Shown here piece by piece: positions 56,436-62,870 of a stretch of 64,000 nt of DNA (position 1 is the stretch's first letter; each line of letters opens with the position of its first letter). The notes under the pieces are model-generated. The model was given only the letters and a program-made list of their open reading frames with translations. It had not been told where the DNA came from and did not search any database. This DNA is from Sandaracinaceae bacterium (GTDB taxonomy: Bacteria > Myxococcota_A > Polyangia > Polyangiales > Sandaracinaceae). The DNA is taken from NCBI GenBank assembly GCA_020633195.1, contig JACKEC010000014.1, positions 248,001 to 312,000 on the forward strand, read 5' to 3'. Made by a program: the position numbers and the translations under genes.

Positions 56436-56537
56436 GTGCCCGTGCCCGTGCCCGTGCCCGTGCCCGAGCCCAAACCGAACCCGTGCCCGTGCCCGTGCCC
56501 GTGCCCGTGCCCAAACCCGTGCCCAAACCCGTGCCCC
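56436..56537 (+). repeat. (GTGCCC)n hexanucleotide microsatellite, long copy
   Basis: About 100 bp built of GTGCCC units: five in a row, an interruption of CCCAAACCGAACCC type, five more, then ACCCGTGCCC and AAACCCGTGCCC units. It lies just behind the kinase gene stop (56543). It shares the GTGCCC unit and the CCCAAACC/CGAACCC tail with the copy at 6493-6522. No coding role is seen here. Confidence 0.85.
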
Positions 56538-56542
56538 CCGCG

Positions 56543-58267
56543 CTACCTCAGCCCCCGCACCTGCATCATCGAGTCGCAGGTCCGGTTGTAGGCATGGTCG
56601 GGGTAGTGCTGCCGGATCTCGCCGCACGTGGAGCGGAGCTCGGCGTCGTCGTTGCCGTGGATCGCACAGCTCATCCGCGCCCCGAGCAGCTGGATCGATC
56701 GCGGGTGGCGCCGACTCTCGCGGATGCACCCCGCGTAGTCGCCGCGGCCCATGTACTCGACCGTCTCTTCGACGCCGGCCGGCGGACCGCCTGGCGGTCG
56801 GCCGCTCGTCGGGGCCACGGGCGTCGCCTCCGCCGGGGTCGGGGCGGCCGGCGGCGTGGTCGGCTCGACCGCGCGCCGCCGCCGTCTCGGGACGCGCTCG
56901 GGCTCGGCTGGCGGCTCCGCCGCGACGGGCTCGACCGGCGCAGGGGCGACGGGCTCCATCACCGGCTCCTCCGCGACCGGCGCGACGGGCGGGTCGACCG
57001 GCGGCTGTCCCGATCGCGCGGCCTCCTCGATCGCGCGTTGCACGGCCGCTGGATCGGGCCCGCGCGGCAGCGAGCGCTCGATCGCCTCGAGCTGCTGCCG
57101 CGTGCTCCGGACCTGGAGCCAGTAGAGGTAGCCGCCGCCAGCCACCCCGAGGACGGCCGCGCCGACGAGCGCGGTGAGGAGCACCACCAGCCACGCCGAG
57201 CCTCCGCTCGCTCGAGCCGGCGCCGCTGGCAGTGCGGGGGTGAGCGCGCGCGGCGCCCCCTGGTCGGGCGTGGCCTGCGTCTGCGCGTGCGGATCGATCC
57301 CGCGCGGCCATGACGCGGCCGCGTTCCCGACCGGGGTCGGCCCCGCCTCCGCGGCCATCGTCGGCGGGAACCCCGACGGAACCGACGGCGGCAGCGAGGC
57401 GCCGTGCACCGCGGCGCGGACCGCGTGGACGAGCTGCTCGGCCGTCGGGTAGCGGTGGTCGGCCGACTTGGCGAGCGCGTGCGAGAGCACCGCCGACAGC
57501 GCCGGCGGCACGTCCGGCCGATGCACATCGAGCGGCGGCGCCGGATCGGTGGCCAGCTTGGCGAACAGCGCGGGCACCGTCGGCGCGGAGAAGGGCGGCT
57601 GGCCCGCGAGCATCTCGTAGAAGATCGTCGCCAGCGAATACAAGTCCGCGCGCTCGTCGAGCGGGAGGCCCGACGCCTGCTCGGGCGACATGTACTGCGG
57701 GGTGCCCATCACGACGCCGCTCGCGGTGAGCTGCGACATGCCCGTCTCCTGCGCGAGGCTCTTCGCGAGACCGAAGTCGAGCAGGACCGGCCGCTCGGGC
57801 GCGCCCGCCTGACGCGCGAGGAACACGTTCGCGGGCTTGAGGTCGCGGTGCACGAGGCCGCGCGCGTGCGCCGCGCCGAGGCCCGCGCCGATCCCCGTCA
57901 GCAGCTCCACCGCCTCGTGCACCGGCAGCCGGCCGACCCGGGTCAGCCGCGCGGAGAGGTCCTCGCCGTCGAGCAGGTCCATCACGAGGTACGCCCAGCC
58001 GTCGGCGACGTCGAAGTCGTGGATGGCCACGACGTTCGCGTGACCGAGCGCGCCGACGGCCTCCGCTTCGCGTCGGAAGCGCCGCATCGCGTCGCGCCGG
58101 ACGGCGACCTCGGGCAGCAGCACCTTCACCGCGTAGGGGCGCGAGGTGCGCAGGTGCGTCGCCCGAAAGACCGCGCCCATGCCGCCCGAACCGAGGAGCG
58201 CGTCGATGCGGTACGTGCCTCCGAGCGTGCGCCCGAGGAGCTCCTGGTCGAACGCCTCCTCCTCCAC
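56543..58267 (-). CDS. Hanks-type serine/threonine kinase with TM segment and Cys-rich C-terminus
   Basis: 574 aa from GTG 58267. The kinase domain (about 15-280) is complete: GSGGMGAVF, YAVKVLLP with the ATP Lys, HRDLKPANV, LLDFGLAK, GTPQYMSPEQA. A Pro/Ala linker leads to one membrane segment (WLVVLLTALVGAAVLGVAGGGYLYWL, about residues 350-375), then a Pro/Glu/Ala-rich region with RRRRR and a ~85-residue C-terminal domain with four Cys (CIRESRRHPRSIQLLGARMSC, STCGEIRQ, NRTCDSMM), presumably outside. It looks like a receptor kinase. Ligand and substrates are unknown. Confidence 0.93.
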   Translation of the reverse strand: MEEEAFDQELLGRTLGGTYRIDALLGSGGMGAVFRATHLRTSRPYAVKVLLPEVAVRRDAMRRFRREAEAVGALGHANVVAIHDFDVADGWAYLVMDLLDGEDLSARLTRVGRLPVHEAVELLTGIGAGLGAAHARGLVHRDLKPANVFLARQAGAPERPVLLDFGLAKSLAQETGMSQLTASGVVMGTPQYMSPEQASGLPLDERADLYSLATIFYEMLAGQPPFSAPTVPALFAKLATDPAPPLDVHRPDVPPALSAVLSHALAKSADHRYPTAEQLVHAVRAAVHGASLPPSVPSGFPPTMAAEAGPTPVGNAAASWPRGIDPHAQTQATPDQGAPRALTPALPAAPARASGGSAWLVVLLTALVGAAVLGVAGGGYLYWLQVRSTRQQLEAIERSLPRGPDPAAVQRAIEEAARSGQPPVDPPVAPVAEEPVMEPVAPAPVEPVAAEPPAEPERVPRRRRRAVEPTTPPAAPTPAEATPVAPTSGRPPGGPPAGVEETVEYMGRGDYAGCIRESRRHPRSIQLLGARMSCAIHGNDDAELRSTCGEIRQHYPDHAYNRTCDSMMQVRGLR

Positions 58268-58337
58268 GTCGGACGGAGGGTGACACGAATCCAGAACGAT
58301 TGCGGTTCGGTTGCCGAGGGGCTACGTAACGTCACTG

Positions 58338-59198
58338 ATGGGCGTCGAGATCATGAACCCCCGCATGCTGGAGAAGATGCGCGAGTCCTGCCGGCTCGCC
58401 GCGGAGTGTCTCTGCATGGTGGGCGACCACCTCCGTCCGGGGATGACGACGGAAGAGATCAACACGCTCGTCCACGAGTGGATCGGCGACCACGGGGGCA
58501 TCCCCTCGCCGCTGAACTACGGCAACCCGCCTTTCCCGAAGAGCGTCTGCACCAGCATCAACGACTGCGTCTGCCACGGGATCCCGAGCCCGAACGCGGT
58601 GCTGAAGGACGGCGACATCATCAACGTCGACGTCACGATCTACTACCCGAAGGACCACGGGTTCCACGGCGACACGAGCGCGACCTTCTACATCGGGGAG
58701 CCCAGCGAGGAGGCCAAGCGCGTCGTCGAGACCGCGCGCTGGGCGCTCGAGCTCGGGATCCAAGCGGTGAAGGAGGGCGCCCGGGTCCGCGACATCGGCC
58801 GCGCGATCCAGGAGTACTCGGAGGCGCAGGGCTGCTCGGTCGTGCGCGACTTCGTGGGCCACGGCGTGGGGCGCGAGTTCCACATGCCGCCGCAGATCCC
58901 GCACTACTACGAGCCCCGCGCGGGCAAGCGGCTGCGCCGCGGGATGACCTTCACGATCGAGCCGATGATCAACATCGGCGATCACCGCACCGAGATCCTC
59001 CAGGACCACTGGACCGTGCTGACGCGGGACCGGAAGCTCAGCGCCCAGTTCGAGCACTCGCTCTGCGTCACCCGCGAGGGCGTCGAGGTCCTCACCGCGC
59101 GCCCCCGGCTGCTCGCCAACAGCGAGGACAAGCCCTGGTCGAAGCTCGGCCCGCTCTCGATCCCGGCCAGCGCGACCGCCGCGGCCGCGGAAGAGTAG
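58338..59198 (+). CDS. map: methionine aminopeptidase, type I
   Basis: 286 aa from ATG 58338. It removes the initiator Met from nascent proteins. The metal ligands are in INVDVTI (Asp), GDTSATF (Asp), GHGVGREFH (His), TIEPMIN (Glu) and QFEHSLCV (Glu). The start matches the MGVEI family N-terminus. The C-terminal ~35 residues (PWSKLGPLSIPASATAAAAEE) extend past the usual end. Its stop is 2 nt from the convergent phosphatase stop. Confidence 0.96.
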   Translation: MGVEIMNPRMLEKMRESCRLAAECLCMVGDHLRPGMTTEEINTLVHEWIGDHGGIPSPLNYGNPPFPKSVCTSINDCVCHGIPSPNAVLKDGDIINVDVTIYYPKDHGFHGDTSATFYIGEPSEEAKRVVETARWALELGIQAVKEGARVRDIGRAIQEYSEAQGCSVVRDFVGHGVGREFHMPPQIPHYYEPRAGKRLRRGMTFTIEPMINIGDHRTEILQDHWTVLTRDRKLSAQFEHSLCVTREGVEVLTARPRLLANSEDKPWSKLGPLSIPASATAAAAEE

Positions 59199-59200
59199 GT

Positions 59201-60205
59201 CTAGTCGAGGACGACCCAGCCGTCGTCGTCGATCCAGATGGGCAGCGCCTCGAGCGTCGAGCCCTCGCACGGGCCCTCGGTGCAGTAGCCGTCCTCGAGG
59301 CGGTACAGCGCGCCGTGGGTCCCGCACATCAGGTGGGTCTTCGCGAGGTTCATGAACTGCCGCGAGCCGCCGTCGAGGGGGACGGGCAGGTGCATGCACA
59401 CGTTCACGTAGGCGCGCGGCTCGCCCGCGGGCGTCGCGAGGACGAGCACCTCCCGCGGACGCCCGTTCTCGAGCCGACCCCAGACGATGGGGCGCGGCTC
59501 GGTCGAGCTCAGCTCGGCCTTGGGGCACAATCGCAAGGGGCCTTGCGCGGCCGCGGCGTGGGTGGCGAAGGCTCGGCGCTGCGCCACGCGGTTCTCGGGC
59601 AGCACGAGCGCGCTCAGGTGGCCGCCGTAGCAGCAGCCCGTGTCGAGCCCGATCGCGTGGGGCCAGCGCTGCAGGCCCGTGATCGCGTCGTGGCCGAAGA
59701 CGACCCGCGGCGGGCCCTGGTACCGCGACCCCCAGAGCCTTCCGTCGCCGAGCCGCGGCGACGCCGTGCCGTCGGGTCGCAGGCTGCGCATCAGCAAGAG
59801 ATCTTCACGGCGCTGTTTGCGGATCGGGACGCCGGGGACGACGCCCGCGTGGACGACGAGCACGTCGAGCTCGGGGATCTCGAGGTAGAGGGGGAGGGCC
59901 TCGAGCCACGCCCAGTCCGCGTCGGTCATCGCGGCGGCGTGAGCGGCGTGCGTGTCCGACAGCGGCTTCTTCGTCTCGCCGGCGCGCCACCGCAGCAGCT
60001 TCTCGTCGTGGTTGCCGAGCACCGCCTCGTGGCCGCCCTCGCGCATGAACCGGACGACGCCGGCGCCGTCGGGGCCCTTGCCGACGAGGTCGCCCACGCT
60101 CACGAGGCGGTCGCGGCCGCTCTCGAACCGAAGATCGCCGAGCAGCGCGCGGAGCTCTTCGAGGCAGCCGTGGATGTCGCCGACGATGACGGTGCGGTCG
60201 GGCAC
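59201..60205 (-). CDS. metallophosphatase fused to a Rieske 2Fe-2S domain
   Basis: 334 aa from GTG 60205. The N-terminal ~230 residues are a calcineurin-like/ApaH-PrpE-type phosphoesterase: GDIHGCL with Asp10/His12, VGDLVGKGPD with Asp39, GNHDE with Asn65-His66, VVHAGVVPG, and FGHDAITG. The C-terminal part has C270-x-H272 and C294-x2-H297, the Rieske ligand pattern (VCMHLPVPLD; LMCGTHGALY). The iron-sulfur domain is typical of ferredoxins and oxygenases, not of phosphatases. The fused protein may be a redox-sensing phosphatase; this is inference. A -10-like box TGCTATCCC is nine bases upstream. Confidence 0.85.
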   Translation of the reverse strand: MPDRTVIVGDIHGCLEELRALLGDLRFESGRDRLVSVGDLVGKGPDGAGVVRFMREGGHEAVLGNHDEKLLRWRAGETKKPLSDTHAAHAAAMTDADWAWLEALPLYLEIPELDVLVVHAGVVPGVPIRKQRREDLLLMRSLRPDGTASPRLGDGRLWGSRYQGPPRVVFGHDAITGLQRWPHAIGLDTGCCYGGHLSALVLPENRVAQRRAFATHAAAAQGPLRLCPKAELSSTEPRPIVWGRLENGRPREVLVLATPAGEPRAYVNVCMHLPVPLDGGSRQFMNLAKTHLMCGTHGALYRLEDGYCTEGPCEGSTLEALPIWIDDDGWVVLD

Positions 60206-60214
60206 GCTGCGCGG

Positions 60215-60223
60215 GGGATAGCA
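60215..60223 (-). promoter_or_regulatory. -10-like box TGCTATCCC before the phosphatase-Rieske gene
   Basis: On the minus strand TGC+TATCCC ends 9 nt before GTG 60205, part of the recurring TGCTA pattern. No -35 was identified. Confidence 0.35.
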
Positions 60224-60253
60224 CGCCTGCGTTCGGCGACCTTCGAAACGCGA

Positions 60254-60281
60254 AGAGCCCGACGCCGAGGCGCCGGGCTCT
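60254..60281 (-). terminator. terminator hairpin of the Cys-rich lipoprotein gene
   Basis: AGAGCCCG and CGGGCTCT pair over 8 bp, with an inner CGCC/GGCG stem and one mismatch. On the minus strand it comes about 27 nt after the lipoprotein stop and is followed by TCGCGTTTCG, moderately T-rich. It would separate that gene from the phosphatase gene's promoter. Confidence 0.6.
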
Positions 60282-60307
60282 CTACGGATCGCGAGGATCG
60301 AGGGCGC

Positions 60308-60871
60308 TCAGGGCGCCATGAAGCAGGCGCTGATCGCGGCGCCGCAGCCCGAGACGACGCCGTCCGCGCAAGTCTCCCACGCGGAGTTGGCGGCGGCGCA
60401 GGTCGTGTCGATGCAGCCGAGCATCATGTCGGTCGGGCAGGTCGTGTTCACGCAGCACGCGACCTCGGCCCACTGCGCCTGGCAGCCCATCGTGTTCACG
60501 CAGCTGAGCTGGTTGATCACGATGCACTGGTTGCACATCGTGGCGTTGGGGTCGGCCATGATGCAGGCGTCGGCGCACGCGTTGTCCGCGCAGCCTTCGA
60601 GGCAGGTCGCCGTCGACGCGGCGCAGACCGGCGTCGAGCTCGAGGCGATGTTCTGCGGGAGAGGCGAGTTGGCCGTGCAGGGCGCGAACATGCCACCGCC
60701 GCCGCCCGCGTCGGTGCCCGTCATGCCGGGCCCAGCGTCGGTGCCGGTCATGCCGGGACCGCTGTCCATGAGGACGATGCCGCCCGCGTCCGTGCCGCCA
60801 CCACCGCGGCTGTCACAGCCGAGGGCGAGGAGCATGGCGCACGCCGCCAGAGTCGTTCCGATCTTACGCAT
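60308..60871 (-). CDS. Cys-rich lipoprotein with DAG-rich spacer
   Basis: 187 aa from ATG 60871 with GGAGG about 9 nt upstream. Signal peptide MRKIGTTLAACAMLLALGC, lipobox Cys19. The spacer repeats TDAGPGMTG. The C-terminal ~110 residues hold about 17 Cys in short spacings (CLEGCADNACADACI, MCNQCIV, CCVNTTC), likely disulfide-bonded at the surface. No known family recognised, though similar Cys patterns occur in many myxobacterial lipoproteins. Confidence 0.82.
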   Translation of the reverse strand: MRKIGTTLAACAMLLALGCDSRGGGGTDAGGIVLMDSGPGMTGTDAGPGMTGTDAGGGGGMFAPCTANSPLPQNIASSSTPVCAASTATCLEGCADNACADACIMADPNATMCNQCIVINQLSCVNTMGCQAQWAEVACCVNTTCPTDMMLGCIDTTCAAANSAWETCADGVVSGCGAAISACFMAP

Positions 60872-61118
60872 CAAGTCTCTACCTCCACCAAAGCCCGCAG
60901 GCCTACTCCAGAACCCCCCGCCGCTCCCAGCAGGTCCCGTTCCTATCGAAAAACGGGATATTCCTGCGCTCTTCAGCTCCTTGGAGCCCCACGTGCGCCG
61001 TTTGGTAGGCCCCCCACGTGCGGGAGTTGACGCCCATCCGTTGACACCGTGGCGAAGAGCGGCGCGAAAGTAGCCGGGAGGTGACGAGGGGTCAATCGAG
61101 CGGGTAGGCTCCCGCCCG
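60872..61118. other. 247-bp divergent region between lipoprotein and bcp genes
   Basis: No gene. It contains an inverted repeat TCCCGTT/AACGGGA near 60935, two copies of CCCCACGTGCG (60987-60997 and 61012-61022; each with palindromic CACGTG), two TTGAC words (61026 and 61039) and TAGGCT (61105-61110) eight bases before the bcp ATG. It probably holds the promoters of both genes. Confidence 0.5.
60987..61022. promoter_or_regulatory. paired CCCCACGTGCG direct repeats
   Basis: Two identical 11-mers start 25 bp apart in the middle of the divergent region. The core CACGTG is palindromic, so each may be a half-turn-spaced regulator site. The regulator is unknown. Confidence 0.35.
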
Positions 61119-61586
61119 ATGCTGCAGGAAGGCAAGAAGGCGCCCGCGTTCTCGCTCCCCTCGTCGAGCGGTGGGAAGGTCCAGCTGAAGGACCTCGCGG
61201 GCAAGTGGGTCGTCCTCTACTTCTACCCGAAGGACATGACCCCGGGCTGCACCACCGAGGCGCGCGACTTCCGCGACGCCGCCGCGGCGCTCGAGGAGCG
61301 CGGGGCCGTCGTCCTCGGCGTGAGCAAGGACTCCGTCGAGCGGCACTGCAAGTTCATCGAGAAGGAGTCGCTGACGTTCGCGCTCCTGAGCGACGAGAGC
61401 GGGGCCATGCTCGAGAAGTACGGGGCGTGGGGAGAGAAGACGCTCTATGGCAAGAAGCGCATGGGGATCCTCCGCAGCACCGTGCTGATCGATCCCGACG
61501 GCAAGGTCCGCAAGGTCTTCCCGAACGTCCGCGTGAAGGGCCACGTCGACCGCGTGATCGAGGCCCTCGACGCGCTCCAGAGCTGA
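61119..61586 (+). CDS. bcp: Bcp-type thiol peroxiredoxin
   Basis: 155 aa. It reduces peroxides using a Cys thiol. The peroxidatic Cys44 is in TPGCTTEARDFRD. The usual resolving Cys five residues later is an Arg here (CTTEAR instead of CxxxxC), so it would work as a 1-Cys type or use Cys77 (VERHCKF). Other family marks are FYPKDMTPG and LSDESG. TAGGCT eight bases upstream suggests a near-leaderless message. The neighbours are unrelated. Confidence 0.94.
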   Translation: MLQEGKKAPAFSLPSSSGGKVQLKDLAGKWVVLYFYPKDMTPGCTTEARDFRDAAAALEERGAVVLGVSKDSVERHCKFIEKESLTFALLSDESGAMLEKYGAWGEKTLYGKKRMGILRSTVLIDPDGKVRKVFPNVRVKGHVDRVIEALDALQS

Positions 61587-61785
61587 CCGCTCGCCCTTCG
61601 GGTTTGGCGCGCTCGCGCTTACACTGGTCTTAGCTCGTCGGGCGGCGGACCCTGGATCGCGATTCGAGCCCGCGTTCTCGGGCCCGCGAGCGGCTGGTGA
61701 GGTTGCTCACCGGCGAGCCCTCTCGGGTTTCTGACCGAACGGGTTTGCGTCTAGGCTGATGCGCGATTCAGCGAGGGAAGTGGTG
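61587..61785. other. 199-bp gap between bcp and the Cys-rich lipoprotein gene
   Basis: No gene. It contains GCC/CGGGC inverted repeats, the hairpin at 61693-61714 and a TAGGCT word (61753-61758) that may belong to the lipoprotein promoter. That gene has a GAGGGAAG ribosome site. Confidence 0.5.
61693..61714 (+). terminator. possible bcp terminator hairpin
   Basis: GCTGGTGAG/CTCACCGGC, a 9-bp stem with one T-G wobble and loop GTTG, about 107 nt behind the bcp stop. A second small hairpin CCC-TCTC-GGG then TTTCT follows. The distance and weak T-tract make this uncertain. Confidence 0.35.
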
Positions 61786-62832
61786 ATGAGCTTGAAGTCG
61801 ATTCGGGTCTTGGCGTTCGGCCTGCTGGCGTTCGCATTCGTTCCGGGCTGCGCGGGTGGCGGGAGCAGCGGGGCCTGCGAGCCCGCCTGCGCCTCCTCTC
61901 AGGAGTGCTGCATGGGCACGTGCGTGTTCCTCGGCATGTGCGGCGGCGGCGGAATGGACAGCTCCACGCCTCCCCCGGGAACGGACAGCGGCACGCCTCC
62001 GCCGACCGACTGTCGCCCCGAGTGCACCGACACCCAGCGCTGCTGCGGCGGGAGCTGCATCCAGCGCTCGATCGCCCCAGGCACCGATGGCCGGAGCGAT
62101 CCCTCCTTCGCCAACTGCAACGGCTGCGGGATCGCCTGCGACATGGCCCGCGCGAGCTCGTGCAGCGTGCCCGGCGGCGGCGCCGGGATGGCGCGCTGCA
62201 TGTGCGGCGACTTCGACCAGTGCCTCGCCGGCGAGTCCTGCGTGAACGAGGGCGGCAGCTGGCTCTGCATCACCACGTCCACGGACCCGAACAACTGCGG
62301 GATGATCGGCCGCGCCTGCGCGATGGGCGAGAGCTGCGTCGCCGGCGCCTGCGTCTGCGGCAGCAGCGGCGCCGCCTGCGGCTCCGGCCAGGCGTGCTGC
62401 GCCGGGAGCTGCGTGGACACGACCGCGGATCCCGCCAACTGCGGCGGCTGCGGCACCGTGTGCACCCCCGAGGCCCCCGAGTGCAGCGGCGGCAGCTGCA
62501 TCTGCGGCGCGTCGGGTCGCGCGTGTGACGCGCCCACCGCCGGCGTCTTCGGCATGGGGGGCTCGCTCGGCGAGACCTGCTGCCCCGGCATGGGCTGCGT
62601 CGCGAACAACGACACGAGCTGCGGCTGCATGGCCTGCACCGCGCCCGACACCTGTCAGGTCGGCGGCTCCGGGTTCATCCCCGGGATGAGCGGCACCGAC
62701 GTGGCGACCGTCTGCTGCGGCGACAGCTCGGTGGCCTTCCTGGGCTGCGGCGGCTTCCCGTTCCCGTTCCCCGGCGGCGGCGACGGCGGCCTGCCGTTCC
62801 CCGGCGGCGACGGCGGTCTCCCCTTCCCGTAG
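61786..62832 (+). CDS. large Cys-rich lipoprotein
   Basis: 348 aa from ATG 61786. Signal peptide MSLKSIRVLAFGLLAFAFVPGC with lipobox Cys22. The mature part has about forty Cys in repeated short motifs (CCMGTC, CCGGSC, CCAGSC, GCGTVC), i.e. several small Cys-knot-like modules, with Ser/Thr/Pro linkers. The C-terminus is a Gly/Asp/Phe/Pro repeat (FPFPGGGDGG, LPFPGGDGG, LPFP). It is probably a surface protein stabilised by disulfides. No function is recognised. Confidence 0.85.
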   Translation: MSLKSIRVLAFGLLAFAFVPGCAGGGSSGACEPACASSQECCMGTCVFLGMCGGGGMDSSTPPPGTDSGTPPPTDCRPECTDTQRCCGGSCIQRSIAPGTDGRSDPSFANCNGCGIACDMARASSCSVPGGGAGMARCMCGDFDQCLAGESCVNEGGSWLCITTSTDPNNCGMIGRACAMGESCVAGACVCGSSGAACGSGQACCAGSCVDTTADPANCGGCGTVCTPEAPECSGGSCICGASGRACDAPTAGVFGMGGSLGETCCPGMGCVANNDTSCGCMACTAPDTCQVGGSGFIPGMSGTDVATVCCGDSSVAFLGCGGFPFPFPGGGDGGLPFPGGDGGLPFP

Positions 62833-62845
62833 CCGCTCCCGGGCG

Positions 62846-62870
62846 GATCGCCGTTCACCGCACGGCGATC
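62846..62870. terminator. hairpin between convergent lipoprotein and coiled-coil genes
   Basis: GATCGCCGT / ACGGCGATC, a perfect 9-bp stem with a 7-nt loop that contains the minus-strand stop codon. No T-tract on either side, so termination would be Rho-dependent or partial. Confidence 0.4.

Larger units (their letters stand above)
56282..56542. other. 261-bp gap between the 55-aa gene and the kinase gene
   Basis: No gene. It holds a strong bidirectional-looking terminator hairpin (56366-56397), a GAA-loop hairpin (56409-56425) and a (GTGCCC)n array (56436-56537). Both flanking genes end here, converging. Confidence 0.75.
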
